A stretch of 64,000 nucleotides of DNA from Deferribacterales bacterium UBA4806 (GTDB lineage Bacteria > Chrysiogenota > Deferribacteres > Deferribacterales > UBA228). The notes under the pieces were generated by a model. It did not search any database, had not been told where the DNA came from, and saw nothing but the letters and a program-made list of their open reading frames with translations. The DNA is taken from positions 6,465 through 70,464 of the forward strand of contig DHGE01000048.1 in assembly GCA_002402635.1 (NCBI GenBank), in the 5' to 3' direction. How positions within the stretch are numbered: the first letter of the stretch is position 1; every line of letters begins with the position of its first letter. Shown here piece after piece: positions 28,024 to 37,627 of this stretch. Position numbers and translations under genes: made by a program.

Positions 28024-28872
28024 TCACCTATTAATATCTCTATGTTTTATTATTAAATTTCCAAGATTCTCCTTGAACAAATATTCATATATCTTTTTTG
28101 TTAATACCACTGATCTATGTTTTCCACCTGTACATCCTATAGATAGAGTTAAATATTTTTTTCCTTCCTTAATATACAAGGGTATTAAAAAGTCCATTAG
28201 TTCATATATTTTATTTAAAAATACCAGCGTATTCTCATCATTGATAACATATTGGATAACTTCTTCATTTTCACCATCAAAATCTTTTAATTTATCCACA
28301 AAATGTGGGTTATTCAAAAATCTAACATCAAATACTAAATCAGAATCTTGGGGTATACCATATTTAAATCCAAATGATTGGATAACTATATTGATTTTCT
28401 TGTTAAGATCTAGATTAAATAATTCTTCTACTTTTGAACTTAATTCGTGTACGTTCAGCTCTGAAGTATCAATTATGATATCAGAAATACTTTTTAAATT
28501 GATCAACAAATCCCTCTCTAAAGCAATAACACTAGTTATATTATCGCCAAGAGGATGTTTCCTTCTTGTCTCTTTAAATCGCTTTATTAAAGCTTCTTCA
28601 GAAGCTTCTAAAAATATAATATATAAATTATACTTATATTTTAAATTTTTAATAATATCAAACAAATTTTCTAAAGTTAAACTCCTTATGTCAACTGTTA
28701 AAGCAACTTTATCAAGTTTTGATTTATAACCAAAAACAACCTCCACAAATTTTGGTATTAGCATAATTGGTAAATTATCAACTGTATAATAGCCCAAGTC
28801 TTCGAGAGTATTTGATACAGTCGATTTTCCAGCCCCAGAAAGTCCAGTTATAATTACAAAATTTTTTTTCAT
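28024..28872 (-). CDS. rapZ: RNase adapter protein RapZ / YvcJ-family nucleotide-binding protein
   Basis: The 282-residue protein has a Walker A GLSGAGKST (10-18), an N-terminal kinase-like half with ADP-binding elements (VDNLP, ETRRKHPL), and the C-terminal GCTGGKHRSV box near 247-256. In enteric bacteria RapZ directs RNase E to the GlmZ small RNA and so tunes glucosamine-6-phosphate synthesis. In other phyla the role is less clear (YvcJ). Its position between hprK and the PTS IIA gene matches the widespread rpoN-hpf-ptsN-rapZ arrangement. RNA adapter activity is an inference for this organism. Confidence 0.95.
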   Translation of the reverse strand: MKKNFVIITGLSGAGKSTVSNTLEDLGYYTVDNLPIMLIPKFVEVVFGYKSKLDKVALTVDIRSLTLENLFDIIKNLKYKYNLYIIFLEASEEALIKRFKETRRKHPLGDNITSVIALERDLLINLKSISDIIIDTSELNVHELSSKVEELFNLDLNKKINIVIQSFGFKYGIPQDSDLVFDVRFLNNPHFVDKLKDFDGENEEVIQYVINDENTLVFLNKIYELMDFLIPLYIKEGKKYLTLSIGCTGGKHRSVVLTKKIYEYLFKENLGNLIIKHRDINR

Positions 28873-28874
28873 AT

Positions 28875-29849
28875 TTATTTAATATCTTTTTCTCTATTTC
28901 TTCTTTCTAGAAGCTCTTTATTTTCACTAATTTTCCTCATTAATTTTGCATTAAATTCTTCTGCCACATTACGCCCTATACTTTTAAGTAAGTAATTTTT
29001 TGCAGCAGTTTCTACCAAAACAGACATATCTCTTCCTGGATAAACAGGCAAAGAAATAAGTGGCAATTTAACATTAAATAATTTAAAATAATCATCATCT
29101 AATCCCAATCGATCATAATTTATATTTTTGCCCCAATCCACAAATTTTATAACAAAATTAATTACTTTTTCTTGAGTAATGGAACCAATACCAAATATTT
29201 CCTTAATATTTATTATACCTAACCCCCTCAATTCAATGAAATATTGAAAAGTTTCATCACATTTTCCAATTAAATAATTTTGTTTTAATCTCACTATTAC
29301 ACTATCATCCGAAACTAAACGATGGCCTTTATTTATCAGCTCTAGAGCACATTCACTCTTTCCAATTCCACTTCTCCCTATTATCAAAAGACCTATTCCG
29401 TAAACATCCATTAAATTACCATGTAATATTTCAAATGGCGACAGTTTTGACTCCAAAAAAGATTGAATAGATATTATTGCTGCTTCTGTATTATGATGCG
29501 TTTTTAATAGTGGGATATTGTATTGCTTTATCACTTTTATAAGTTCGTATGGTATTTTCAGGTTTTTTGTAACTATTAAACAGGCAATTTCTTTATCATC
29601 ACACAGATTATTTATAGCTTTTACTCTTCCCTTTGAATCAAGAGACCATAAATATGATATCTCCGTCTCACCTAGAATTTGAACACGACCGCTATGAATA
29701 TGTTTTGTATAACCTGCAAGTGCTAAGCCAGGTTTCTGTATTTTAGAGCTTTCTATTGTTCTTGTGTTAATAATATTTTTTCCAAAGATTAATTTTAAAT
29801 CAAGCTCTTTTGCTTCGAATGTAAGTAATTTTGATACAGTTATACTCAT
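28875..29849 (-). CDS. hprK: HPr kinase/phosphorylase
   Basis: HprK phosphorylates or dephosphorylates the regulatory serine of HPr (S48 of the neighbouring ptsH product), linking metabolic state to PTS activity. The 324-residue protein has an N-terminal domain (about 1-130), Walker A GRSGIGKS (158-165), LVSDD, and the family signature ELRGLGIINIKEIFG near 208-222. Length is normal. It overlaps ptsN by 4 bases and precedes rapZ by 2 bases. Confidence 0.96.
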   Translation of the reverse strand: MSITVSKLLTFEAKELDLKLIFGKNIINTRTIESSKIQKPGLALAGYTKHIHSGRVQILGETEISYLWSLDSKGRVKAINNLCDDKEIACLIVTKNLKIPYELIKVIKQYNIPLLKTHHNTEAAIISIQSFLESKLSPFEILHGNLMDVYGIGLLIIGRSGIGKSECALELINKGHRLVSDDSVIVRLKQNYLIGKCDETFQYFIELRGLGIINIKEIFGIGSITQEKVINFVIKFVDWGKNINYDRLGLDDDYFKLFNVKLPLISLPVYPGRDMSVLVETAAKNYLLKSIGRNVAEEFNAKLMRKISENKELLERRNREKDIK

Positions 29850-30307
29850 AATTTAGATTCTTCTTCAATTAAGATACTATATATTTCTTTAGGATCAGTT
29901 GCAGCAGAAGCTCTTTTAACAAAATCAGTATCTTTTGCAAGATGTGAAATATGAGCTAGGAGATTAAGATGGGTAATTAAATCTCCATCAGGAGTTAATA
30001 ATAAAAACAATATTTTAACAGACCTTTTATCACTAGCTTCGAAATCAACTCCTTGCTTTACATTACAAATCAATATATGAGGTGTATTAATGTGAGAGAT
30101 TCTTACATGTGGAATAGCTACACCGTTACCGATAGCAGTGCTACCTAATTTCTCCCTCTCTAACAACTGAGTATATATACTTTCTGAATTATTCAATTCG
30201 TCTAACAGGCATAGTCTATCTAATAGTAATTTTATTAACTCATCTTTTTTATATTTTTTATCAATTAATATTACATGGTTTGGATCAATGATATCTCCAA
30301 GTTTCAT
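29846..30307 (-). CDS. ptsN: PTS IIA-like nitrogen regulatory protein PtsN
   Basis: A 153-residue IIA domain of the fructose/nitrogen type with the phospho-histidine H67 in GVAIPHVRISH and the family's LLTPDGDLITHLNLLAHISHL segment. Nitrogen-type IIA proteins regulate potassium transport, nitrogen genes or other functions by protein contact, rather than transporting sugar. It overlaps hpf by 4 bases and hprK by 4 bases. No GAF-containing EI (PtsP) or NPr is in the window, so phosphate probably comes from the sugar-type EI/HPr encoded nearby. Confidence 0.94.
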   Translation of the reverse strand: MKLGDIIDPNHVILIDKKYKKDELIKLLLDRLCLLDELNNSESIYTQLLEREKLGSTAIGNGVAIPHVRISHINTPHILICNVKQGVDFEASDKRSVKILFLLLTPDGDLITHLNLLAHISHLAKDTDFVKRASAATDPKEIYSILIEEESKL

Positions 30308-30837
30308 GGTTGGATTAAACCTATATTACCATCATCTCGTTTATATACTACATTTACATCATTTGTTTGTGCGTTTTTAAAAACAAAAAAATTCTTATTC
30401 AACAAATTCATTTGCATAACGGCTTCTTCTATATTCATTGGTTTTGCAGGCATTTCTTTACTTATTATAATTTTAGGTGACTCTTCGTCAAAGCTTTCTG
30501 TCTCAAATATGTTTAATTTGAATACATCACTATTTATTGTTTCATTTATAACCCTCTCTTTTAATTTTTCCTTATATTTTGCAAGTTGACGTTCAATTTT
30601 ATCAATTGCTAAATCAATAGATGCATACAAATCTTCAGATTTTTCTAATCCCTTTAAGAATACACCCTTTGCATTAACAAGTATTTCGGCAGTATGAACA
30701 TTCTTTTGAATTTCAAGAACTACATTAATATCAAGGACATAATCAAAGTATTTCTCAATCCTTAATAATTTTTTTTCAACATAATCTTTTAAAGCGTTTG
30801 TCAACTCTAAATTTTTTGCAGTAATTTGAACATTCAT
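30304..30837 (-). CDS. hpf: Long-form ribosome hibernation promoting factor
   Basis: The 177-residue protein has the N-terminal ribosome-binding domain (about 1-100: VQITAKNLELT start, then IDLAIDKIERQL) and a C-terminal dimerisation domain (about 120-177). The latter includes PMNIEEAVMQMNLLNKNFF and FVFKN, the hallmark of long HPF that makes 100S ribosome dimers alone. It directly follows rpoN (stop and start are adjacent), a common linkage. It likely acts in stationary phase. Confidence 0.95.
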   Translation of the reverse strand: MNVQITAKNLELTNALKDYVEKKLLRIEKYFDYVLDINVVLEIQKNVHTAEILVNAKGVFLKGLEKSEDLYASIDLAIDKIERQLAKYKEKLKERVINETINSDVFKLNIFETESFDEESPKIIISKEMPAKPMNIEEAVMQMNLLNKNFFVFKNAQTNDVNVVYKRDDGNIGLIQP

Positions 30838-32232
30838 TTAATTCTCCTTTTTTCTTAATATTTTTGAAGGTATTTTCAATTCTTCTCTATACTTAGTTAC
30901 AGTTCTTCGAGCTATTTGAACACCTCTTTCCATTAATATTTCAGATATTTTTTTATCAGAAAAAGGACTTTCTAGAGGCTCTTCTTTTATAATTGAAGAT
31001 ATGAGCTTTTTAATTTTATCAACACTCAAGGTACCATCAACTGTGTCATATCCTTTTATAAACAGCATTTTCAATTCTATTAGTCCATATTTTGTATGGG
31101 CATATTTACCTGAAGTTACTCGACTAACCGTCGATTCATGTAATTTAGTTCTATTTGCGATATCCTTTAATCTCATTGGTTTCAAATAATCATAACCATT
31201 CAGAAAAAAATCTCTCTGGTAATCAACTATTGCTTCAGTAACCTTTAATATTGCTTGTTTTCGCAACTTTAAACTTTTAATTACCCACTCAGCTTTTCTT
31301 ATTTTTTCTTCTATATACTCCTTAGTTTTTTCATCTAAATTATCTTGTTCAAGTAATTTTAAATAATAATCATTTACTCTCAATACTGGCAGATCTCTTT
31401 CATTAACAAAAACATTAAAATCACTATTTAAATTCTGTATATAAACATCTGGATATATATAACTTGCATTCTCAGAATATTTTAGCCCAGGTTTTGGATC
31501 GATTTTCTTTAAAATATAATTTAGATATTCACAATAATCCTTGCTATAATTTTTATCTTGTAAAACCTTTTGTATATTATAAATACTTGCTTCCCCCATA
31601 GTGTCTACTATTTCTTCTATGTCATTAATTACAACCTTATCAATTTGCATATCATATAATTGAATATTTATACATTCCTTTAAATTTCTGCTAGCTATAC
31701 CAGCTGGATCAAATCGTTGTATTAATTTCAATACATCTAATACTTCATTTATTGATACGTTTAATTCTTTTGCTACTTCATTAATATCAAGTCTAAAATA
31801 CCCATTTTGATCTAAATTACCAATAATGTATTCACCAATTGCTTTAGATAAACTATCTATCCCACTGATTCTTAATTGAAATAAAAGATGCTCTTCAAGA
31901 GTTAATGGGTTAGCAACAAAATTCTCATAGTTAATTTCATTGTCAACTGTTTTTTTTCTATATTGAAACTCCCCTCCTTCTATATTATCAACATCTTGAT
32001 TATGTTCAATTATTGTTTCGTTTTTGTTGCTCTTTTCATCTGTATCCCAATTGAAAAGATCAGGTCCTTCCGCCTCTTCAAGAGTTGGATTATCTTCAAT
32101 AATTGTATTTATCTCTTTGATTATATCTACCATATTCATCTGAAGAATATTTAAGGATAGTTTCATTTGTGGAGAAATAATAAGTTTATGTTGAGGTTTT
32201 ATATCTAAATTAACAGATAATTTATTTTTCAT
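30838..32232 (-). CDS. rpoN: RNA polymerase sigma-54 factor
   Basis: Sigma-54 directs polymerase to -24/-12 promoters that need AAA+ activators such as the NtrC-type regulator encoded at 5719-7128. The 464-residue protein has an N-terminal activator-interacting region (SPQMKLSLNILQMN, 21-34), an acidic linker (about 60-85), the core-binding domain, and a helix-turn-helix. The C-terminal RpoN box ARRTVTKYRE near 444-453 differs by one residue from the canonical ARRTVAKYRE. It touches lptB upstream and hpf downstream, the classic arrangement. Confidence 0.97.
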   Translation of the reverse strand: MKNKLSVNLDIKPQHKLIISPQMKLSLNILQMNMVDIIKEINTIIEDNPTLEEAEGPDLFNWDTDEKSNKNETIIEHNQDVDNIEGGEFQYRKKTVDNEINYENFVANPLTLEEHLLFQLRISGIDSLSKAIGEYIIGNLDQNGYFRLDINEVAKELNVSINEVLDVLKLIQRFDPAGIASRNLKECINIQLYDMQIDKVVINDIEEIVDTMGEASIYNIQKVLQDKNYSKDYCEYLNYILKKIDPKPGLKYSENASYIYPDVYIQNLNSDFNVFVNERDLPVLRVNDYYLKLLEQDNLDEKTKEYIEEKIRKAEWVIKSLKLRKQAILKVTEAIVDYQRDFFLNGYDYLKPMRLKDIANRTKLHESTVSRVTSGKYAHTKYGLIELKMLFIKGYDTVDGTLSVDKIKKLISSIIKEEPLESPFSDKKISEILMERGVQIARRTVTKYREELKIPSKILRKKEN

Positions 32233-32951
32233 TATAAATGAAATCCTTTCCCTAGATAGTAATCTACTACCTTTTCATGATTAACCAATTCCTGAGGGTT
32301 GCCTTCCGCTAAAATTGTCCCATTGTACATAATATATGCTCTATCGGTAATAGACAAAGTTTCTCTGACATTATGGTCTGTTATAAGTATACCTATATTT
32401 CTATTTTTTAGATCAAAGATCATATCCTGAATTTCAAGTATTGATTTTGGGTCAATTCCAGTAAATGGCTCATCTAATAGTATAATTTCAGGATTTAAGG
32501 AAAGTGTTCTAGCTATTTCTACTCGCCTTCTTTCACCACCTGATAACATATAGCCCTTTGAATCTCTTACATTTTCTAATCCAAAATCTATTATTAACTC
32601 TTCTGTTCTCTCTTTGATATATTTATAATCTTTATATCTTAATTCTAAAACAGCATAAATATTTTCATAAACAGTTAATTTACGAAATATTGAAGCTTCC
32701 TGTGGTAGATAGCCCAATCCAGATAAAGCTCTTTTATATATAGGCTGGTTTGTAATATCTTCTTCAAAAAAAGTAATCTTACCTCCATCAGGCTTAATAA
32801 TCCCAACTATCATATAAAAAGTTGTTGTCTTACCAGCTCCGTTGGGACCTAGCAATCCAACAACTTCACCTTTATGTATATTTAATGAAACATTTTCTAC
32901 AACTTTCTTTGATTTATATGTTTTTTTTAGTTCCATTACATCAAGGGACAT
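32232..32951 (-). CDS. lptB: Lipopolysaccharide export ABC transporter ATP-binding protein LptB
   Basis: LptB powers extraction of LPS from the inner membrane together with LptF/LptG. It is a single ABC ATPase domain with GPNGAGKTT, the LptB-type Q-loop region GLGYLPQEASIFRKLTVYEN, signature LSGGERRRVEIAR and Walker B ILLDEPFTGIDP. I chose the ATG at 32951 because GGAGAAAATA precedes it; an upstream in-frame ATG at 32969 and a downstream one at 32936 are alternatives. It overlaps the lptA-like gene end and is followed by rpoN. Confidence 0.94.
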   Translation of the reverse strand: MSLDVMELKKTYKSKKVVENVSLNIHKGEVVGLLGPNGAGKTTTFYMIVGIIKPDGGKITFFEEDITNQPIYKRALSGLGYLPQEASIFRKLTVYENIYAVLELRYKDYKYIKERTEELIIDFGLENVRDSKGYMLSGGERRRVEIARTLSLNPEIILLDEPFTGIDPKSILEIQDMIFDLKNRNIGILITDHNVRETLSITDRAYIMYNGTILAEGNPQELVNHEKVVDYYLGKGFHL

Positions 32952-33411
32952 TATTTTCTCCATTTTCATCTTCTTCAGGTTTAAATATAACTATAACTCT
33001 TTTATTTCTTCCTTTTGTTACTTCGATTCTGTTAGCCTTCGTATATATTGTAATCTGTTCACCCTCTAAATAATTATCGTCTTGCCATACTTTTACACCA
33101 TTTAGCAGATAGAATATATTATTGTTAACATCATATTCAGCTTTCTTTGCTGTTGCAGTTATATTGTCATTTATTAATTTTACATTGCCTTCACATATAA
33201 TTCTATCTATTTTGTTATCATCATTCATATATACATACATTTTTTCAGAAAATATTTGATTATTTTCATATTCAGCTTTTACATTTCCTTCAAAAAGAGA
33301 ATACTTTTTTTCACCTAAATATCTTAATGTATTCGACTCAATTTTAATTGGTTCGTTACTTGCGCTTATAATCATTAATGATAACAAAATCAAAAAAAGT
33401 TTATTTTTCAT
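32941..33411 (-). CDS. lptA: LptA-like periplasmic LPS transport protein
   Basis: The 156-residue protein has a signal peptide (about 1-18) and an OstA/LptA-type beta-jellyroll sequence with repeating KIESNTLRYLGEKK-, YSLFEGNVKAEY and RIICEGNVKLIN elements. These make up the bridge that carries LPS across the periplasm. Order lptC-lptA-lptB is kept. It overlaps the lptC-like gene by 11 bases. The sequence is divergent, as LptA usually is, but context makes the call good. Confidence 0.85.
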   Translation of the reverse strand: MKNKLFLILLSLMIISASNEPIKIESNTLRYLGEKKYSLFEGNVKAEYENNQIFSEKMYVYMNDDNKIDRIICEGNVKLINDNITATAKKAEYDVNNNIFYLLNGVKVWQDDNYLEGEQITIYTKANRIEVTKGRNKRVIVIFKPEEDENGENNVP

Positions 33412-33949
33412 AAATAGCCCTCACATTACCATCAAAAAAAAGTTCCTTAGATCGTTTATAAATGTTTAGGGTGTTAGCGCTTATTGAATTACCATTTTTT
33501 ATAATACTTACCCCATTCTTTATATTACCATATCCATCATTTATAAAAAATTCAAAAATTCCATTTTCTTTACTAAAAAAAACTACATCATTTATTTTCC
33601 CTTTTATATTTTTTTTTAACACAATACTTTTATCTTCAATATACAAACAGTCCTTTGCCTCAACGTATATATTTTTTTCATTTTTTTCATAACTAATATA
33701 ACAGTTCTCTAATTTAACACTTTCACTATTTCTGTCAACATATGCAATGTTTGCAGAAACCTTTATTTTCCCATGGGGGTGTAAATTTCTATCAAGCGTC
33801 AAATTATCTATAATCATAAGTGATGAATTATCATTTTTTTCTTTAGAAAAAAATATAGCTGCTCTCTGCATCTTATAAATATGAAATGTAATAGCAGCCA
33901 CAATAAAAAGAGCAATACATATGATAGTAATGGTGATGAATCTTTTCAT
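33401..33949 (-). CDS. lptC: LptC-like LPS export protein
   Basis: A 182-residue protein with one N-terminal membrane segment (about 4-24) and a following beta-rich periplasmic domain. Elements such as LTLDRNLHPHGKIKVSANIA and SISANTLNIYKRSKELFFDG resemble the LptC/OstA fold. LptC receives LPS from the LptBFG extractor and hands it to LptA. It overlaps kdsC by 4 bases and lptA by 11, the usual kdsC-lptC-lptA-lptB order. Sequence conservation in the family is low, so gene order carries much of the weight. Confidence 0.8.
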   Translation of the reverse strand: MKRFITITIICIALFIVAAITFHIYKMQRAAIFFSKEKNDNSSLMIIDNLTLDRNLHPHGKIKVSANIAYVDRNSESVKLENCYISYEKNEKNIYVEAKDCLYIEDKSIVLKKNIKGKINDVVFFSKENGIFEFFINDGYGNIKNGVSIIKNGNSISANTLNIYKRSKELFFDGNVRAIYEK

Positions 33950-34416
33950 CTCTTCTTATTCAAATTAATTATATAATCAATAAAATATCTAACCGCTCCT
34001 TTACCACCATTCACAGGGGTAACAATATGAGCGCTATCTTTAACATAATCAAAGGAATCATTAGTTGTTGCTGATATTCCAACCTTATTCATTAGTTCTA
34101 TGTCATTTACATCATCTCCAATAAAAGCAACTTCATTATCTTCCCAGCCATTTTTTAGTTTCAATGTTTCATAAAATGCTAGTTTATTATTAACTCCCTG
34201 AAAGACCTTAGTTATTTCTAATTCTTTTGCTCTGATTGTCGTTATATTAGAGGTTCTACCTGAGATTATAATCACTTCAACATTCATTTTTTGTAAAAGT
34301 TTTATTCCAAAACCATCTCGCACATTGAATATTTTATATTCTTTCCCTTCATTGTCATATATTATAGAACCATCAGTCATGACTCCATCCACATCTAACA
34401 TAAGTACTTTAATCAT
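33946..34416 (-). CDS. kdsC: 3-deoxy-D-manno-octulosonate 8-phosphate phosphatase
   Basis: KdsC removes phosphate from Kdo-8-phosphate in the third step of Kdo synthesis. The 156-residue HAD enzyme lacks a cap domain, as KdsC does, and shows LDVDGVMTDG (nucleophile D8, acid D10), the serine in ISGRTS, and GDDVNDIELM with the metal-binding aspartates. Its ATG overlaps the stop of the tiny upstream KdsD-remnant ORF (TAATG), so translation is probably coupled to it. Confidence 0.95.
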   Translation of the reverse strand: MIKVLMLDVDGVMTDGSIIYDNEGKEYKIFNVRDGFGIKLLQKMNVEVIIISGRTSNITTIRAKELEITKVFQGVNNKLAFYETLKLKNGWEDNEVAFIGDDVNDIELMNKVGISATTNDSFDYVKDSAHIVTPVNGGKGAVRYFIDYIINLNKKR

Positions 34417-34517
34417 TATGCAATTCCTGATTTTATTAAGTCGTGCATATGTAGTAAATCTTTTATTGCTTCTATTTCATTTTTAATTACATTTTTACCA
34501 ATTTCAGTTATTTCCAT
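34416..34517 (-). pseudogene. kdsD: kdsD remnant: N- and C-terminal ends of arabinose-5-phosphate isomerase joined in frame
   Basis: A 33-codon ORF fills the space between kdsA and kdsC. Its first ~20 residues (…IGKNVIKNEIEAIKD…) look like the N-terminal helix of KdsD/KpsF proteins. Its last ~13 (LLHMHDLIKSGIA) match the typical KdsD carboxyl end, usually '(G)IVHLHDLLRAGLV'. The roughly 290 residues between them (SIS sugar-isomerase domain and most of two CBS domains) are missing, yet the frame is intact. Its ATG lies inside the end of kdsA and its stop overlaps the kdsC start as TAATG, so both couplings survive. The product could not make arabinose-5-phosphate. Family matching is from memory of the conserved termini. 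Confidence 0.7.
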
Positions 34518-35278
34518 AGAACTTTTTCAATCGCTAATGCATCATTAAGAACATTTTCTAGCATAACAAAATCAACCATATTTTTACCATCACATAATGC
34601 ATTTTCGGGATCTGGGTGCACTTCCATAAATAAACCATCAACACCACAAGCAATAGCGGCTCTTGATAAATATGGAACAAAATGCCTCTCACCATCAGAA
34701 GAATTCTTTCCCTTAGATGGTAATTGCACTGAGTGGGTAGCGTCAAAAATAACTTTATATCCAAATGATTTTAATATTGGAAAAGATCTATAATCAACTA
34801 CTAGATTATTATATCCAAAGGTAAAACCTCTTTCAGTAATTAATATGTCAATAGCGTTAAAATATTTAAGTTTTTCTATAACATCTTTCATATCCCATGG
34901 TGCCATAAACTGACCTTTTTTGACATTAATAATTTTTTTTGAATCTGCTGCAGTTTTAAGTAAATCAGTTTGTCTGCAGAGAAAAGCAGGAATTTGAATA
35001 ATATCAACAACATCCTTAATTATGTCGACTTCTGAATCTCGATGCACATCTGTTAATATTTTTACATCAAATTCTCTTTTTAATTTTTCAAATATTTTAT
35101 ACCCAACTTCAATACCAGGACCTCTAAATGAATTTATAGAACTTCTGTTTGCCTTATCGTAGGAAGATTTAAAATACAACTCAATTTTGTATTTATCTGT
35201 TAACTTAACTAGAAAGTCACATGTTCTAAAAATAATGTTTTCATTTTCAATAACACAAGGTCCAGCAATTAATATCAT
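34508..35278 (-). CDS. kdsA: 2-dehydro-3-deoxyphosphooctonate aldolase (Kdo-8-phosphate synthase)
   Basis: KdsA condenses arabinose-5-phosphate with PEP to give Kdo-8-phosphate, the first committed step of Kdo for LPS inner core. The 256-residue TIM-barrel protein has the AGPCVIE start (5-11), [10 protein letters not shown] (38-47), [28 protein letters not shown] and [15 protein letters not shown] cysteine in AGPCVIE and the H and D residues suggest the metal-dependent class, but that is not certain. It overlaps pyrG by 4 bases and the KdsD remnant by 10 bases. Confidence 0.97.
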   Translation of the reverse strand: MILIAGPCVIENENIIFRTCDFLVKLTDKYKIELYFKSSYDKANRSSINSFRGPGIEVGYKIFEKLKREFDVKILTDVHRDSEVDIIKDVVDIIQIPAFLCRQTDLLKTAADSKKIINVKKGQFMAPWDMKDVIEKLKYFNAIDILITERGFTFGYNNLVVDYRSFPILKSFGYKVIFDATHSVQLPSKGKNSSDGERHFVPYLSRAAIACGVDGLFMEVHPDPENALCDGKNMVDFVMLENVLNDALAIEKVLWK

Positions 35279-36903
35279 AAAACATTGCTCTTAATTTCTT
35301 TTAATTTATCAATTTTAAAACTATAGGCTGCCTTTATAAAATCTACAAATAAAGGATGTGGTTTAAAAGGTTTAGATTTAAATTCTGGATGAAATTGGCA
35401 ACCTATAAACCATCTGTGAGATTTAATTTCAACAATCTCAACAAGATTTTTATCAGGATTGATTCCACCTATGTTCATGCCAGCTTGAATAAATTTGTCT
35501 TTATATACATTATTGAATTCCAATCTATGTCTATGTCTTTCATATACCTCTTTAACTCCATAAGCTCTATAAGCATTACTATCCTCATTTAATTGACATA
35601 AATAAGAGCCTAATCGCATTGAGCCACCATAATTTTTTATTTTCTTCTGTTCCATCATATAATCTATTACTGGATAGTCAGTATTTTCATCAAATTCGAC
35701 AGAATTTGCATTGGTAAACTTTAATACATTCCTTGCGTATTCAATAACAGCACATTGCATGCCAAGGCAGATTCCAAAAAAAGGAACATCTTTAATTCTT
35801 GCATAATTTGCCGCATTAATCTTTCCTGCAATTCCTCTTTCTCCAAATCCACCAGGTATTAAAATACCATCTATTTGTTCAAAGGTAATACTATCAAATT
35901 TTTTTTCTAAATCTTCAGCATTAATCCACTTAATATTTACTTTTAAATTATTTGCTATACCTCCATGAGACAAAGCTTCATTTAGACTTAAATAAGCATC
36001 TTTCAGATCAACGTATTTACCAACAACAGCAATATTAACTTCGTCCTTTGGATGTTTTATTCTATCAACTATTTCATCCCATTTTTCAAGTGAAATTTCT
36101 TTATTATCCATTGCAAGTTTTTTTAAAATTAAACTATCAATACCTTCCTTATACAAGTATATGGGCAGCTGATAAATTGTAGATACATCAACAGCATTAA
36201 TTACTGCCTCTATTGAAACATTACAAAATAATGCTATTTTTCTTCTTATTTCGTTATCTAGTGGATATTCAGATCTACACACAAGTAGATCAGGCTGGAT
36301 ACCAATTGCTCTTAATTCTCTTACAGAGTGTTGAGTGGGTTTTGTTTTTAATTCACCTGCACTTCTTATAAAAGGTACCAAAGTAACATGTATGTATATA
36401 ATATTCTCCACTCCAACATCAAATCTCAATTGCCTAATTGTTTCAAGAAATGGTAAACTTTCAATATCACCGACAGTTCCACCAATTTCAGTAATAATAA
36501 AATTGAACTTGTCAGAATGTTTTAATATTACCTTCTTTATTTCATCAGTAATATGAGGAATTACTTGCACAGTATTACCTAAATAAACACCTCTTCTTTC
36601 TTTATTAATAACTTCATAATAGATTTGCCCTGTCGTAATATTACAATCTTTCTTGGTTTCTGTGCTTAAAAACCTTTCATAGTGACCTAAGTCTAAATCC
36701 GTTTCAGCTCCATCCTCAGTTACATATACTTCGCCATGTTGAAATGGATTCATAGTCCCAGGATCCACATTTATATAAGGATCCAGTTTTTTAATTAAAA
36801 CTGAATATCCTCTGCCTTCAAGAAGTGCCCCTATAGAAGCTGCAGTTATACCCTTTCCTAATGAAGACAAAACACCACCTGTAATAAATATAAATTTAGC
36901 CAT
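35275..36903 (-). CDS. pyrG: CTP synthase
   Basis: PyrG makes CTP from UTP using ATP and glutamine. The 542-residue protein has the N-terminal synthase domain ([14 protein letters not shown] near 6-19, [21 protein letters not shown]) and a C-terminal class I glutamine amidotransferase domain. The latter has the nucleophile in GICLGMQ near 378 and the His-Glu pair in QFHPEF near 513. CTP is the co-substrate of KdsB, encoded directly upstream (8-base overlap), a logical pairing for Kdo activation. Confidence 0.98.
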   Translation of the reverse strand: MAKFIFITGGVLSSLGKGITAASIGALLEGRGYSVLIKKLDPYINVDPGTMNPFQHGEVYVTEDGAETDLDLGHYERFLSTETKKDCNITTGQIYYEVINKERRGVYLGNTVQVIPHITDEIKKVILKHSDKFNFIITEIGGTVGDIESLPFLETIRQLRFDVGVENIIYIHVTLVPFIRSAGELKTKPTQHSVRELRAIGIQPDLLVCRSEYPLDNEIRRKIALFCNVSIEAVINAVDVSTIYQLPIYLYKEGIDSLILKKLAMDNKEISLEKWDEIVDRIKHPKDEVNIAVVGKYVDLKDAYLSLNEALSHGGIANNLKVNIKWINAEDLEKKFDSITFEQIDGILIPGGFGERGIAGKINAANYARIKDVPFFGICLGMQCAVIEYARNVLKFTNANSVEFDENTDYPVIDYMMEQKKIKNYGGSMRLGSYLCQLNEDSNAYRAYGVKEVYERHRHRLEFNNVYKDKFIQAGMNIGGINPDKNLVEIVEIKSHRWFIGCQFHPEFKSKPFKPHPLFVDFIKAAYSFKIDKLKEIKSNVL

Positions 36904-37627
36904 TAATATCTACCTCTTTCAAATATTTTTCAGCTTTTTTAACATCTGCTAATGTATTTATTGATATTATATTATTATACCATTGCAGCATTTTTATGGG
37001 TATATTATTTTCCAATGCTCTTAATTGTTCTAGGTGCTCTTTGTCTTCTATATATCCTCTTTGCATGGAAGAAAAAGCCATCAAGGTATCTCTATGAAAA
37101 CCGTAGACTCCAATATGTTTGTTATATAATTTTTTAACAGTATCAACATAATAAGGAATCAATGCTCTAGAAAAATAAAGCGCAAAATTTTGTTTATCCA
37201 TAACAACCTTAACTATATTTGGATCTTTTGCTTCTAATTCATCTATCTCCACAAAAGGTGTATTTATGTAGTTTGAATTGTCTCTTCTTAAATCTTCTAT
37301 TAATAAATTTAATAATTCAGGAGATATGAAAGGTTCATCACATTGAACATTTAAAATAATATTATCATCATATTTATCCAAAACACGTGCAGCTCTATCA
37401 CTACCACAGACAACAGGTGTTTTATCAAGAATGTTATCTGTTATATCTAATTTTTTACAAACATTAAAGACCTCTTCACTATCTGTTATAACAACTATTC
37501 TATCTGCAATACTTTTAATACATTGGTCAACTACTCTTAAAATAAGCTCCTTGTCACCTATTTTTATTAAGGCTTTTCCATATAACCTTTTTGATCCTAA
37601 TCTAACTGGTATTACTATTAAACTCAT
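36896..37627 (-). CDS. kdsB: 3-deoxy-manno-octulosonate cytidylyltransferase
   Basis: KdsB activates Kdo as CMP-Kdo for transfer to lipid A. The 243-residue protein has the nucleotide-binding start [16 protein letters not shown] (5-20), CDEPFI, and [12 protein letters not shown]. All elements of the family are present. It overlaps pdxJ by 4 bases and pyrG by 8, so it belongs to a kdsB-pyrG-kdsA-(kdsD relic)-kdsC-lptC-lptA-lptB run. Confidence 0.96.
   Translation of the reverse strand: MSLIVIPVRLGSKRLYGKALIKIGDKELILRVVDQCIKSIADRIVVITDSEEVFNVCKKLDITDNILDKTPVVCGSDRAARVLDKYDDNIILNVQCDEPFISPELLNLLIEDLRRDNSNYINTPFVEIDELEAKDPNIVKVVMDKQNFALYFSRALIPYYVDTVKKLYNKHIGVYGFHRDTLMAFSSMQRGYIEDKEHLEQLRALENNIPIKMLQWYNNIISINTLADVKKAEKYLKEVDING

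Noticed and set aside
28073..28729. Plus-strand ORF of 218 codons
   Set aside because: It is antisense to rapZ and low in recognisable motifs; a shadow of an AT-rich coding strand.
34558..34764. Second minus-strand ORF of 68 codons inside kdsA
   Set aside because: Out-of-frame shadow of the kdsA coding sequence.
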